Counted from the first letter of the stretch, positions 45,766-54,919 are shown. The stretch is 64,000 nt of DNA from CAVXJN01 sp963773585 (GCA_963773585.1 CAVZBR010000004.1:310001-374000); one strand, 5' to 3'. Program-made: numbers and translations. The notes: a model not told the origin generated them from the letters alone.

Positions 45766-46362
45766 ATGGCACGGGATTACAAACACAGCGGCAAACGCAA
45801 GAGTAAGAAAACCGCGGCGGCGCCAGGTTGGGCCTGGTTACTTGCCGGTTTCGGCCTGGGCCTGCTGTCGATGGCGCTGCTATATCTGTACCACCTGCAG
45901 CAACCGGCGGCGCCCAGCGGGCAACGGCACACAGCAGCGGTGATAGCGCCAAAGCCCGCGGCGGAAACCAAACCCGCCAAGCCGGCCGCGAAGGCTCAGG
46001 ACAAGGCGGCCGAGCACCACGGCGTACATTTCGAGTTCTACACCCTGCTGCCGGAGAGCGAAGTCGTGATTCCGGAGAAGGATCTGGAACAAAAAGCGCA
46101 GCCCGGAAAAGCGCCTGAGAAACCGCCTGGCAGCTACATGCTGCAGATCGGGTCTTTCCGCCAACAAACGGAAGCTGAATCCCTCAAGGGCGAGCTGGCG
46201 CTGATTGGCGTCGTGGCGCACATTCAGCGGGTCGACATCAAGGGCGACACTTGGTTCCGGGTGCGGGTGGGCCCGTTCGACAGCTATGACGAAATCACCC
46301 GCGCGCGGGCCCGCCTGCGCGACAACAGCGTCAATGCCATTCCGGTGAAAGTGAAAGGCTGA
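45766..46362 (+). CDS. FtsN-like SPOR-domain membrane protein
   Basis: A 198-residue bitopic protein: basic cytoplasmic N-terminus (ARDYKHSGKRKSKK), one helix (about 22-42, WAWLLAGFGLGLLSMALLYLY), a Pro/Ala/Lys-rich periplasmic linker, a short EFYTLLPESEVVIPEKDL motif and a C-terminal SPOR domain (SYMLQIGSFRQQTEAESLKGEL...WFRVRVGPF). The EFYTLLPE..V motif and position after argS are typical of gammaproteobacterial FtsN-like proteins. Predicted to bind septal peptidoglycan. Confidence 0.9.
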   Translation: MARDYKHSGKRKSKKTAAAPGWAWLLAGFGLGLLSMALLYLYHLQQPAAPSGQRHTAAVIAPKPAAETKPAKPAAKAQDKAAEHHGVHFEFYTLLPESEVVIPEKDLEQKAQPGKAPEKPPGSYMLQIGSFRQQTEAESLKGELALIGVVAHIQRVDIKGDTWFRVRVGPFDSYDEITRARARLRDNSVNAIPVKVKG

Positions 46363-46450
46363 AGGCCCGAAATCCGGCCGTCGCACTGAAGTACAGCGGT
46401 CGCGTTGGCTACGCAGCCGCGCGGTTTTCACCCGCCCTATGGCCGGCGCC

Positions 46451-47335
46451 CTATGGTTGGCGAAACAACTCCCGTTTTTGACGTATCAGTGCCGAGATGT
46501 CCTCGTCGCCACGGCCCGCGTCGATCAAGCGCCGGTAGTGTACCAGCGTCATTTCCAGCACCGGCAGACGGCTGTCGCCGTTGGACACTTGCTCCGCCAT
46601 ACGCCGGCAGATCTCGAGGTCCTTCCGGTGCAGGGACAGCTTGAAGCCCGGCGCAAATTGATCGTGGATCATGCCTGGGCCGCGGCGACTGAGAAACCAG
46701 CTTCCGGCCGCGCCACCGGCGAGCGCGTCGACCAGCTTGTCCATATCGAGCTGCAATGCTTCAGCGAAGGCAAGCGCCTCGGACACCGCTTGATTGATGC
46801 CCGCCGCCATCAATTGATTCACGGCTTTGGCGGCCTGGCCGCTGCCCACGGCGCCGATATGGACGATGCCCGACGCCATGGACGAAAGTGCCGGGCGTAC
46901 CCTTTCCAGAACAGCCTCGTCGCCCCCCACCAGGGCTGTAAGCCGGCCGGCACGCGCGCCTTCCACGCCACCGGTAACCGGTGCATCCAGAAACCCGCCG
47001 CCCACCGCAAGCAAACGCTGCGCCGCCTGCCGAGCAGTGTCGACACCGACCGTGGAACAATCGACAATCGTCGCGCCGCCCGACACGCCGGGCAGCAACG
47101 CTTCGACCGATTCCAGCACCGCGGCATCGTCGCTGACGCACAGGAACACCACGTCGCACTCAGCCGCAAGTGCGGCAGGCGTGTCCGCCGCTTGCACACC
47201 CAGTTCGACAGCCAGGGAGCGAGTCTTGCCTGCGCTGCGATTCCAAAGGCCGTGCAAATGACCGACGGCGGCCAAATTGCGCGCCATGGGAGTGCCCATG
47301 GCACCCAGTCCTAAAAACCCTGCACGTATGCTCAT
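46451..47335 (-). CDS. NAD(P)-dependent 3-hydroxyisobutyrate dehydrogenase-family reductase
   Basis: A 294-residue beta-hydroxyacid dehydrogenase: Rossmann motif GFLGLGAMGTPMARNLAA at the N-terminus, the substrate-binding DAPVTGGVEGARAG, and catalytic Lys in GQAAKAVNQLMAAGINQAVSEAL, then GPGMIHDQFAPGFKLSLHRKDL. Candidate substrates are 3-hydroxyisobutyrate or tartronate semialdehyde; sequence does not decide. The ATG at 47335 is preferred; 47341 is possible. It starts 33 bp after speA on the same strand. Confidence 0.88.
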   Translation of the reverse strand: MSIRAGFLGLGAMGTPMARNLAAVGHLHGLWNRSAGKTRSLAVELGVQAADTPAALAAECDVVFLCVSDDAAVLESVEALLPGVSGGATIVDCSTVGVDTARQAAQRLLAVGGGFLDAPVTGGVEGARAGRLTALVGGDEAVLERVRPALSSMASGIVHIGAVGSGQAAKAVNQLMAAGINQAVSEALAFAEALQLDMDKLVDALAGGAAGSWFLSRRGPGMIHDQFAPGFKLSLHRKDLEICRRMAEQVSNGDSRLPVLEMTLVHYRRLIDAGRGDEDISALIRQKRELFRQP

Positions 47336-47368
47336 GGCCATTGCCCGCGGTTGCACACCGAAGCGGGG

Positions 47369-49270
47369 TCAATCCTCCAGATAGGTATATCCCTTGAGCC
47401 CGGCGGTGAGCTCCATCAAATACTGCTCCAGATGTTCGCGAGCCAGCTTGGAGCCGGCAATCTTGCGGCGGAAAGCCTGCAGCAGATCGTTGGCATCGAA
47501 GTGCACGTAGGCGAGCACTTCCTCCACGGTGTCGCCATGCTCGGGCTGGCTCAGTCGGTAGCCGCCGTCGGCGGTCAATTCCACGTTCACCGAGTCCGTG
47601 TCACCGAACAGATTGTGCATGTCGCCGAGAATTTCCTGATATGCACCGACCATGAAAATACCGAGCAGGTAATGTTCCCCGGCACGCATCTGATGCACGG
47701 GTAGGGTCGACTCGACGCCTTCGCGGTCGATGTATTGATCGATGCGGCCGTCGGAGTCGCAAGTCAGGTCCTGCAATACCGCACAGCGATCGGGCACTTC
47801 GTCGAGGCGCTGCAAGGGCACGATGGGAAACAACTGTTCAATGGCCCAGACGTCGGGAATGGATTGAAACACCGAGAAGTTGCAGAACACCTTGTCCGCC
47901 AGCACCTCGTTGAGCTCTTCGATCAACTCGCGATGGGAACGATTGGTGGCCGCGAGCAACGGCCGCACCCGCTGACAGGTCGCGAAGTAGAGTTGTTCGG
48001 CACGTGCACGCTGCTCGAGCGTCAACACGCCATGGGTATACATGGCACGGGCCTCCGTCAACCAGTGGGCGGCATCATGGTAGGTTTCCAATGCCGAGCG
48101 GCTGGACAGTTGCTGCAGCCCCTGCCAAAGATCGTGCAGAATCAAGGGGTCCTCATCGGCGGGCGCAGCGACATCGTTGGCATCCTGCGGCCGCTCGATA
48201 TCGATGACGTTGGTGACCAGCACCGCATGATGGGCCGTCATGGCACGGCCGGATTCGGTGATGATGTCCGGGTAGGGCAGATCGTTGTCGGAACAGGTCT
48301 CCCACAATGCATGGACGACGTTGCGTGCATACTCCTGGACGCTGTAATTCATCGAACAATAGCTGCGTGAACGCGTGCCTTCGTAATCCACGCCCAGGCC
48401 GCCGCCGACATCGACGCAGCGTACGCCCACGCCCATGCGATGCAATTCAGCGTAATAGCGACCGGCCTCGCGCATGCCGCGCTGGATGTCGCGGATGTTG
48501 GCGATCTGCGAGCCCATATGAAAATGCAGCAGCTGCAGACTATCGAGCATCTCCGCCTGCCGCAGCCGCTCGACCATGGCCAACACCTGTTGCGCCGAAA
48601 GACCGAACTTGGCTTTTTCGCCGCCGGTGTTCTGCCATTTACCCGAGCCCAGGGAAGCCAGGCGCACGCGCATACCCAGCAGGGGCTTGACCCCCATGTC
48701 GCGGGCCTCGCGAATCACGTGTTCGAGTTCGGACAACTTTTCGACCACGATGTAGATCTCAAGCCCGAGCTGACGACCGATCAGGGCCAAGCGAATGTAT
48801 TCGCGATCTTTGTAGCCGTTGCAGATGACCACGCCGCCCTCATCTCCGGACAGAGCCATCACCGCCATCAATTCCGGCTTGCTGCCCGCCTCGAGACCCA
48901 CGCGCCCGGCACCGTGGCCGAGAATCTTCTCCACCACGCTGCGCTGCTGGTTGACCTTGATGGGATACACCGCGGTATAGCGCGCCTGGTAATCCTTTTC
49001 CGCCATGGCTGTGGCAAAGGCGCCGCACAGGGTGTCGACCCGATCGTGGAGGATATCGGCGAAGCGCACCAGCACCGGCAGGGTCAACCCCGACTGCTGC
49101 ACCTGAGCACTGAGCGCGAACAAATCGATGCCGTGCGAATCAACGTTGCGCGTAGGCCGGACCACGATCCGGCCGGCGTCGTCGATATCGAAATACCCGC
49201 CGCCCCAGTGCCGGATATTGTAGGTGTCGCGGGCGCGCTGAATGGTGGACTGGTCCATGGGAGGTGCCAC
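47369..49270 (-). CDS. speA: Biosynthetic arginine decarboxylase
   Basis: PLP-dependent conversion of arginine to agmatine, first step of the agmatine route to putrescine. The 633-residue protein is a fold III decarboxylase: YPIKVNQQRSVVE carries the PLP Lys, then GLEAGSKPELMAVMAL, LHFHMGSQI, DVGGGLGVDYEGT and a C-terminal TVEEVLAYVHFD. A GTG at 49270 has AGGA 8 nt upstream; ATG 49258 is possible. Divergent from speE, so polyamine genes share a regulatory interval. Confidence 0.97.
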   Translation of the reverse strand: MAPPMDQSTIQRARDTYNIRHWGGGYFDIDDAGRIVVRPTRNVDSHGIDLFALSAQVQQSGLTLPVLVRFADILHDRVDTLCGAFATAMAEKDYQARYTAVYPIKVNQQRSVVEKILGHGAGRVGLEAGSKPELMAVMALSGDEGGVVICNGYKDREYIRLALIGRQLGLEIYIVVEKLSELEHVIREARDMGVKPLLGMRVRLASLGSGKWQNTGGEKAKFGLSAQQVLAMVERLRQAEMLDSLQLLHFHMGSQIANIRDIQRGMREAGRYYAELHRMGVGVRCVDVGGGLGVDYEGTRSRSYCSMNYSVQEYARNVVHALWETCSDNDLPYPDIITESGRAMTAHHAVLVTNVIDIERPQDANDVAAPADEDPLILHDLWQGLQQLSSRSALETYHDAAHWLTEARAMYTHGVLTLEQRARAEQLYFATCQRVRPLLAATNRSHRELIEELNEVLADKVFCNFSVFQSIPDVWAIEQLFPIVPLQRLDEVPDRCAVLQDLTCDSDGRIDQYIDREGVESTLPVHQMRAGEHYLLGIFMVGAYQEILGDMHNLFGDTDSVNVELTADGGYRLSQPEHGDTVEEVLAYVHFDANDLLQAFRRKIAGSKLAREHLEQYLMELTAGLKGYTYLED

Positions 49271-49413
49271 TTGCGTGATCCTGGTGAGAGGACCCTGGAT
49301 TATGGAGGATTCGGCACCAGAATTGAATGCGTCCGCGGCTTCCCAGCCTTGTCACCCCCAAGTCCATTCCGGTACTCTTTAGCGCCCTGTACGCCTAACC
49401 CGAGGAGCATTCG

Positions 49414-50277
49414 ATGGCGCTCGACGAAACCTGGTTCAGCGAGCCATGCGAAGAGTGCGGGTCTGCGTTTTCACTGCGGATCAACGAAAAACTGCACGAC
49501 GAGCACACGCCCTACCAACGGATCGAAGTGTATTCCACCGCCAAGTTCGGCAATCTCATGGTGATCGATGGCTTCGTGATGCTCACGGACCGCGACAATT
49601 TCGTCTACCACGAGATGATGAGCCATCCGGCGCTGTTCACGCACAATGACCCGAAAAAAGTGGTCATTATCGGCGGCGGCGACTGCGGTACGCTGCGCGA
49701 AGTGCTCAAGCACGGCACCGTTCGGGAAGCCTGGCAGGTGGAAATCGACGAACGTGTCACCCGCGTGTCGGAACGATATTTCCCAGCCTTATGCGACTCC
49801 AACGACGACGCGCGCGCCAACTTCTACTTCGGCGACGGCATCCAATGGATGAAAGACGCCGAGCCCGGCAGCATCGATGTCATCATCATCGACAGTACCG
49901 ATCCCATCGGTCCTGCCGAAGGACTGTTTTCGGAACCCTTTTACCGCGATTGTCACCGCGCCCTGCGCGACGGCGGCATCCTGGTGCAACAGAGCGAATC
50001 GCCGCTGTTCCATATGCGCATCATCAAGCCCATGCACAAGGCGATGCGCGCCGCCGAGTTCCAACACACGCGCACGCTCACCTATCCCCAGTGCAGCTAT
50101 CCGTCCGGCTGGTGGAGCGCGACCATGGCGCGTAAGAACGCCGACCTGGAAAATTTCCGTGAACAGGACGTGGAGCGGCGCGACTTCGAAACCCACTATT
50201 ACAACGCCGACATGCATCGAGCGGCATTTGCGGCGCCTGAATTCTTCAAGCGGGAACTCGCCGAATATTTGAAATGA
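49414..50277 (+). CDS. speE: Spermidine synthase
   Basis: Transfers the aminopropyl group from decarboxylated S-adenosylmethionine to putrescine. The 287-residue protein has the N-terminal beta domain (YQRIEVYSTAKFGNLMVIDGFVMLTDRDNFVYHEMMSH) and the Rossmann-like domain with VVIIGGGDCGTLREVLKH, EIDERV and DVIIIDSTDPIGPAEGLF. GAGGAG precedes the ATG by 6 nt. No speD was seen in the window. Converges on fetB with a 3-bp gap. Confidence 0.97.
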   Translation: MALDETWFSEPCEECGSAFSLRINEKLHDEHTPYQRIEVYSTAKFGNLMVIDGFVMLTDRDNFVYHEMMSHPALFTHNDPKKVVIIGGGDCGTLREVLKHGTVREAWQVEIDERVTRVSERYFPALCDSNDDARANFYFGDGIQWMKDAEPGSIDVIIIDSTDPIGPAEGLFSEPFYRDCHRALRDGGILVQQSESPLFHMRIIKPMHKAMRAAEFQHTRTLTYPQCSYPSGWWSATMARKNADLENFREQDVERRDFETHYYNADMHRAAFAAPEFFKRELAEYLK

Positions 50278-50280
50278 CGC

Positions 50281-51090
50281 TCACGCCGGCGGTTTGCGCA
50301 AGCGTTCCAGGCGCAGCCGCTGGCGCTCGTCGAATAACCGCCGCGAGGCGATGTAAACCGCGCTCAATGTACCGAAGCCGGTTCCCGCGGCGATCAGAAA
50401 CATGATCATAATCTGGTATTTCACCGCTTGCACCGGCGGCGCGCCCGCCAGGATCTGACCCGTCATCATCCCTGGCAGGCTGACCACGCCCGCTGCAGCC
50501 ATGGCGTTGATGATCGGCAACATGCCGCTGCGCGCGCTATCGCGGCGAATGTCTTCGATTGCCCGGTTCCAATCCTCGCCCAGGGTCAGTCGCGCTTCGA
50601 TCACCCGTCGCTGCTGCCAGGCGGTCTGGCTCAGGCGATCCAGGCCCAGGGCGACGCCGTTCATGGTGTTTCCCAGCAACATGCCCAGCAGCGGGATCGC
50701 GTACTGGGGTTCGTACCAGGGCTGCACCCGTATCACCACCGTCAGCGCCAGCAGCGTCACGCTGAATGACGATACGAACATGGCCAGGGTGCCGACTCCG
50801 AAGCCCCACCAGCCGGCCAGCCGATAACGCTGGCGCACCATGACTTCTCGCCCGGCGATCAACAGCATGGCCAGAGCGATGAGACTGATCCAAACCAATT
50901 CGACACGGGCGAACACAGCCGTGAGCACGAGCCCGATCAGGAGCAACTGCACCGTGGTGCGCAACGCAGCGACGAGCAGGGTGCGTTCGACACCGAGGCG
51001 CAGCCGTAGAGACAAAATCGCCAGCGCCAGCACCAGCACCGCCGCCAGGGACAGGTCCCAGGCGGAAAGTTGTACCAGACCCGCCGTCAC
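50281..51090 (-). CDS. fetB: Iron export ABC transporter permease FetB
   Basis: A 269-residue permease of the FetB/YbbM (UPF0014) family with about seven membrane helices. Conserved sequences are RTTVQLLLIGLVL, PLLGMLLGNTMNGVALGLDRL and INAMAAAGVVSLPGMMTGQILAG. GTG start at 51090 overlapping the fetA stop by 4 bp (GTGA); the longer in-frame extension to 51174 lies inside fetA and is rejected. E. coli FetAB is reported to help resist oxidative stress by exporting iron. Confidence 0.94.
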   Translation of the reverse strand: MTAGLVQLSAWDLSLAAVLVLALAILSLRLRLGVERTLLVAALRTTVQLLLIGLVLTAVFARVELVWISLIALAMLLIAGREVMVRQRYRLAGWWGFGVGTLAMFVSSFSVTLLALTVVIRVQPWYEPQYAIPLLGMLLGNTMNGVALGLDRLSQTAWQQRRVIEARLTLGEDWNRAIEDIRRDSARSGMLPIINAMAAAGVVSLPGMMTGQILAGAPPVQAVKYQIMIMFLIAAGTGFGTLSAVYIASRRLFDERQRLRLERLRKPPA

Positions 51091-51683
51091 GCGGCCTGCT
51101 CCAAAGCACCGTTGCGCATTTGCAAGCGACGGCTGGCGACACGCTTGATCTGTTCCGGATCGTGGCTCACCCAAAGCACCGCCGCGCCGGTGCGTTTGCG
51201 GTACGCCGTCACCAGGTCTTCCACTTGGCGCGACGAAGTGGGATCGAGGTTTGCCGTGGGTTCATCCAGCAGCAGCACTTTTGGACTGCTGCAAAGCAGG
51301 CGCAGCAACGCCAAGCGTTGGCGCTCGCCACTGGACAGGCGCTCCACCTCCCATTCCAACACCTCGCTGTCGAAGCCCAGTTCAGCAATGCCGTGGGGCG
51401 CGGCGGCACAGAAATGATCGCCCACCCGCGGCAACCACCACGGACTGTCGGCCGGCAGCAGTGCCACCTCGCGGCGCCATCTAGGCGCCTGCACGTCCGT
51501 GCTGGCCACACCGTCGAGCAATACTTGACCGCCGTGCGGATCCAGGTCGGCGATGGCCCGCAGCAGCAGACTCTTGCCGCTACCGGATGCGCCGGACAAA
51601 CACACGCACTCGCCGTCGCCGACCGTCAGGCTCACGGGTTGCAGATGACGGGTTTGTAGGGATTGCAGTTGCAGGATGCTCAT
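51087..51683 (-). CDS. fetA: Iron export ABC transporter ATP-binding protein FetA
   Basis: A short 198-residue ABC ATPase: Walker A SGASGSGKSLLLRAIADLDP, signature LSSGERQRLALLRLL, Walker B VLLLDEPTANLDPTSS and H-loop VSHD. First gene of the fetAB pair, translationally coupled to the permease. Divergent from the CDGSH gene, so the two iron-related units share the ~110-bp interval 51684-51791. Confidence 0.93.
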   Translation of the reverse strand: MSILQLQSLQTRHLQPVSLTVGDGECVCLSGASGSGKSLLLRAIADLDPHGGQVLLDGVASTDVQAPRWRREVALLPADSPWWLPRVGDHFCAAAPHGIAELGFDSEVLEWEVERLSSGERQRLALLRLLCSSPKVLLLDEPTANLDPTSSRQVEDLVTAYRKRTGAAVLWVSHDPEQIKRVASRRLQMRNGALEQAA

Positions 51684-51791
51684 GGGTCCGGCCGGTGGCC
51701 CTGGAGCCGAGTGTTCAGTTCCAGTATCGTAACGGGCTCGCTAATGGCCGCCGGGAACATGGCAGCGGATCGAATCGACACAGGGGGCATT

Positions 51792-52028
51792 ATGTCAGAA
51801 CCGAGGATTGCACAGAAAGCGCCCTACGTGGTGGAACTTGAACCGGGCACGTACTGGTGGTGCGCATGCGGGCGCTCGAAGAACCAGCCTTTCTGCGATG
51901 GCTCACACAAGGGCACGGACCTTTCACCGCAGAAATTCGAAATCACCGAGAAACGAAAGTATGGACTTTGCGGCTGCAAGCATTCGGCCAACATGCCGTT
52001 TTGCGACGGCACCCATAAGTCCCTATGA
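51792..52028 (+). CDS. CDGSH iron-sulfur domain protein
   Basis: A 78-residue protein with two CDGSH-type [2Fe-2S] motifs: CACGRSKNQPFCDGSH and CGCKHSANMPFCDGTH, each with three Cys and one His ligand. This two-motif form is like the mitoNEET-related type 3 proteins. ATG at 51792 with a purine-rich AGGGGG upstream. Function in bacteria is unsettled (redox or Fe-S transfer). It is beside fetAB. Confidence 0.93.
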   Translation: MSEPRIAQKAPYVVELEPGTYWWCACGRSKNQPFCDGSHKGTDLSPQKFEITEKRKYGLCGCKHSANMPFCDGTHKSL

Positions 52029-52136
52029 CCGCTTGATCGAATCTCAAAGCGCCGCAGTCGGTGTTGGACGTCGCCACGGCGGCAGACGGTGCTCCAATGG
52101 ATTCGGACTCCCGCTCGGCCGGCAAAGTCGAACGGC

Positions 52137-52167
52137 AAAAAAAAGAGCGGGCGCATTGCACCCGCTC
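52137..52167 (-). terminator. Rho-independent terminator after amtB
   Basis: Read on the minus strand: GAGCGGGTGC, a 3-nt loop, GCGCCCGCTC, then eight T residues. Nine of ten stem positions are Watson-Crick pairs and one is a G-T wobble. It lies 26 bp beyond the amtB stop. Confidence 0.88.
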
Positions 52168-52193
52168 CGTCTCCCGAGATTGACTCGGTTTGC

Positions 52194-53501
52194 TTAGAGG
52201 TTGTAACCGCGTTCGTCGTGAAGGGCGATATCGAGGCCCTCGACTTCCGCTTCTTCCGAGACCCGCAGGCCCATGATCACATCGATGACTTTGAGGATGA
52301 TCAGCGTCATCACAGCGGTGTAGATCAAGGTCGCCAGGATGCCGACGATCTGCACGCCGACCTGTTGGCCGATGCTGGTGATGTCGCCGCCGAAGCCATT
52401 GCCGCCGAGGCTGGGCGCACAGAACACACCGGTCAACAATGCGCCGATGATGCCACCGACCGCGTGCACGCCGAAGGCGTCCAGAGAGTCGTCGTAACCG
52501 ATGGCCCGTTTGACCTTGGTGGCGGCGATGAAACAGCCCACGCCCGCGACCAGACCGATGATCAATGCACCCATCGGACCCGCTGTACCGGAAGCCGGGG
52601 TGATCGCGACCAATCCGGCGACCGCACCCGATGCCACACCCAGCACGCTCGGCTTGCCGTGCGACAGCCACTCGCTGAACATCCACGCCAGCGCAGCGGC
52701 CGCAGTGGCGATCTGGGTCACGGCCATCGCCATGCCGGCGACGCCGTCAGCAGCCAGTTCGGATCCGGCATTGAAGCCGAACCAACCGACCCACAGCATC
52801 GAAGCGCCGATGACTGTGAAATTCAGGTTGTGCGGCATCATCGGCGTGTCCGGATATCCGCGGCGCTTGCCCAACACCAAGGCTGCAACCAAACCGGCGA
52901 TACCCGCGTTGATGTGCACCACCGTGCCGCCGGCGAAGTCGAGAATGCCCCTGCCGCCGAGCCAGCCGCCGCCGCCCCAGACCCAGTGCGCGATCGGCGC
53001 GTACACCACAAGCAACCAGATGCCGATGAACCACAACAGCGATGAGAACTTCATGCGTTCGGCAAACGCGCCGACGATCAGTGCCGGGGTGATGATGGCG
53101 AAGGTCATCTGGAAAGTCATGAACACGGTTTCCGGAATCGTGCCACTGAGGGTGTCGACCCCAACCCCTTTTAGGAACACTTTCGACAAACCGCCCCAAA
53201 ACGGGCCGTCACCGCCGAAGGCGACGCTGTAGCCGGCAATTGCCCACAGCACCGTAACGAGCGCGGTGATGCTGAAACACTGCATCATCACCGACAGCAC
53301 GTTCTTCGAGCGCACCATGCCGGCGTAGAACAGCGCCAGGCCGGGGATGGTCATAAACAGCACCAGCGCGGTTGCAGTCAGCATCCAAGCCGTATCACCG
53401 CCGCTCAGCGTCGGCGCGTCCTCTGCCAATGCCAGTGCCGGCACGGCGGCTGAGAGTGCCCCGACGACAGCCGGAACTGCGAAACGTTTGTAAAAGCTCA
53501 T
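52194..53501 (-). CDS. amtB: Ammonium transporter
   Basis: Trimeric ammonium channel of the Amt/Rh family, 435 residues, with an N-terminal signal peptide (cleavage about after PALALA) and eleven predicted helices. Family motifs: GLALFYAGMVRSKNVLSVMMQ, FDFAGGTVVHINAG-type segment (here ILDFAGGTVVHINAG, with the first pore His missing as expected from family position), SMLWVGWFGFNAGS and DDSLDAFGVHAVGGIIGAL. ATG at 53501 with GGGAGGA upstream. The C-terminal GLDIALHDERGYNL tail is the GlnK-docking segment. Preceded by glnK (22 bp). Confidence 0.97.
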   Translation of the reverse strand: MSFYKRFAVPAVVGALSAAVPALALAEDAPTLSGGDTAWMLTATALVLFMTIPGLALFYAGMVRSKNVLSVMMQCFSITALVTVLWAIAGYSVAFGGDGPFWGGLSKVFLKGVGVDTLSGTIPETVFMTFQMTFAIITPALIVGAFAERMKFSSLLWFIGIWLLVVYAPIAHWVWGGGGWLGGRGILDFAGGTVVHINAGIAGLVAALVLGKRRGYPDTPMMPHNLNFTVIGASMLWVGWFGFNAGSELAADGVAGMAMAVTQIATAAAALAWMFSEWLSHGKPSVLGVASGAVAGLVAITPASGTAGPMGALIIGLVAGVGCFIAATKVKRAIGYDDSLDAFGVHAVGGIIGALLTGVFCAPSLGGNGFGGDITSIGQQVGVQIVGILATLIYTAVMTLIILKVIDVIMGLRVSEEAEVEGLDIALHDERGYNL

Positions 53502-53523
53502 TTTGGTTGTCCTCCCCACCCTG

Positions 53524-53862
53524 TCAGAGCGCGTCCGGACCGGTTTCACCGGTGCGGATACGTACGACTTGCTCGAGATCGAAGATAAAAATCTTGCCGT
53601 CTCCAATCTTCCCCGTGTTGGCCGACCTGGTGATGGCGTCCACGACCTGATCCGCCATGTCCGCCTTGACGGCGACCTCCAGCTTCACCTTGGGCAGAAA
53701 GTCGACCACGTATTCGGCCCCGCGATACAATTCCGTGTGCCCTTTCTGCCGCCCGAAACCTTTTACTTCGGTCACGGTTACACCCTGCACGCCGATCTCC
53801 GACAGTGCTTCGCGGACGTCGTCGAGCTTGAAGGGCTTGATGATTGCGGTTACTAGCTTCAT
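53524..53862 (-). CDS. glnK: Nitrogen regulatory protein PII
   Basis: A 112-residue PII signal protein. The T-loop KGHTELYRGAEYVVDFLPK carries Tyr51, the usual uridylylation site. The B- and C-loop motifs TGKIGDGKIFIFDLEQVVRIRTGE are intact, including the ATP-binding residues. Linked to amtB, so it most likely blocks the channel in nitrogen sufficiency. No separate promoter is visible in the 56-bp gap from the porin gene, so it is probably transcribed with it. Confidence 0.97.
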   Translation of the reverse strand: MKLVTAIIKPFKLDDVREALSEIGVQGVTVTEVKGFGRQKGHTELYRGAEYVVDFLPKVKLEVAVKADMADQVVDAITRSANTGKIGDGKIFIFDLEQVVRIRTGETGPDAL

Positions 53863-53918
53863 TGATTTATCTCCTCAATCCGGGAACCGTCCAAGCGGGC
53901 GGACCCGGCCCGTCGCCC

Positions 53919-54644
53919 TTAGAGTTCTTTCGATACCGTGAAGACCACGCGACTGTCGCAAAGATTGCTACCGCCGAAGCACTCCGATTTAGAAAGATCG
54001 GTGTCTACCCAGTCGAGCGCCAGCCCGAAGCCTCCAACGTCCTTGGAGACGCCGACCTTGTAGTCGGTGTAGTCGGGCGTACCGAAGGTGGCGTTGTCGT
54101 CGATAGTCTGATGACCGACGTGAAAGTTGGCGCTGAATGCAGCTGGCAACGGCACCGCGATGTCCACGTAGTAATAGGTAGCTTTGTCCGACGAAGCAAA
54201 AAAGTCTGGCGAGTAGTACACGCCTACCGTCACCGCCGCAGCACCGAAGTCATAGGCCAGCGATCCGCCGATTTCGGTGTAGTCGTAGTTCAGCGATTTG
54301 CTTGCACCTGGATACATGTAACGCAGCACGCTGACGTCGTACGACAGGGCATCGCTTATTTTGCCCGAATAACCGCCATAGACATCGAGTTCCATGGACG
54401 CCGGATCCACCATTGAGGAGTCCTCGCCAAACTCCAGGCTCGAAGCCCAGGTCCCCACATAAAACCCGCTGTCGTGCACGTAGTCGAAACCACCCTGCAC
54501 TGCGGGGTCTTCGTTGGTTTGGGAAATGCCCCGAAATATGTAATCGGACGTCAGCGCGACGTTGCCGCTAAACCCGGCCTGTGCTTCGGTGCCGGCACTC
54601 ACCAGCACGACCCCCACTGCAACACTGGTCATCAGCTTCTTCAT
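53919..54644 (-). CDS. TorF-family putative outer-membrane porin
   Basis: A 241-residue protein with a signal peptide (cleavage after EAQA, about residue 23) and alternating aromatic beta strands. It shows the family start FSGNVALTSDYIFRGISQT and an ending near SRVVFTVSKEL typical of a C-terminal outer-membrane strand. First gene of a probable operon with glnK and amtB; a sigma-54 promoter precedes it, so a nitrogen-controlled role in uptake across the outer membrane is likely (inference). Confidence 0.87.
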   Translation of the reverse strand: MKKLMTSVAVGVVLVSAGTEAQAGFSGNVALTSDYIFRGISQTNEDPAVQGGFDYVHDSGFYVGTWASSLEFGEDSSMVDPASMELDVYGGYSGKISDALSYDVSVLRYMYPGASKSLNYDYTEIGGSLAYDFGAAAVTVGVYYSPDFFASSDKATYYYVDIAVPLPAAFSANFHVGHQTIDDNATFGTPDYTDYKVGVSKDVGGFGLALDWVDTDLSKSECFGGSNLCDSRVVFTVSKEL

Positions 54645-54724
54645 CGTTCAACTCTCCTGTAGTCTTTGTTGTTGGCGGTCCGCCACTGTCATGAACCATT
54701 CGTGCACTGGCGTAGCGTGCCCGT

Positions 54725-54740
54725 TGCAGTTCCTATGCCA
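54725..54740 (-). promoter_or_regulatory. Sigma-54 promoter for the porin-glnK-amtB operon
   Basis: Minus-strand TGGCATAGGAACTGCA: the invariant GG (-24) and GC (-12) have the required spacing and 13 of the 16 positions fit the consensus TGGCACG-N4-TTGCA. It is 81 bp upstream of the porin start codon. Confidence 0.72.
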
Positions 54741-54791
54741 TGTCATAAAACTTCGATATTTCAATAACTTGAATAATCCATACCAAAGCCA

Positions 54792-54811
54792 TGCACCATT
54801 TTCTTGCACCA
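54792..54811. promoter_or_regulatory. NtrC-type enhancer site
   Basis: TGCACCATTTTCTTGCA (54792-54808) matches the NtrC consensus TGCACCA-N3-TGGTGCA in 12 of 14 half-site positions; a second TGCACCA (54805-54811) overlaps. The site lies about 60-70 bp upstream of the sigma-54 promoter, a normal enhancer distance. Confidence 0.68.
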
Positions 54812-54919
54812 TTTGCGCGGCCGAACGAGTTGCGAGCACCAACGGAGTGCAGTACGCCCCATGAACCGAAGCAGCAAATCCACTAGAATGAGTGCAGACA
54901 GAAGACACGGTGAGCAACC

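Noticed and set aside
46363..46450. Terminator between the convergent SPOR gene and reductase gene
   Set aside because: Inverted repeats are short and imperfect and there is no T tract.
51090..51174. N-terminal extension of FetB to 51174
   Set aside because: It lies within the fetA coding sequence and would destroy the usual GTGA coupling.
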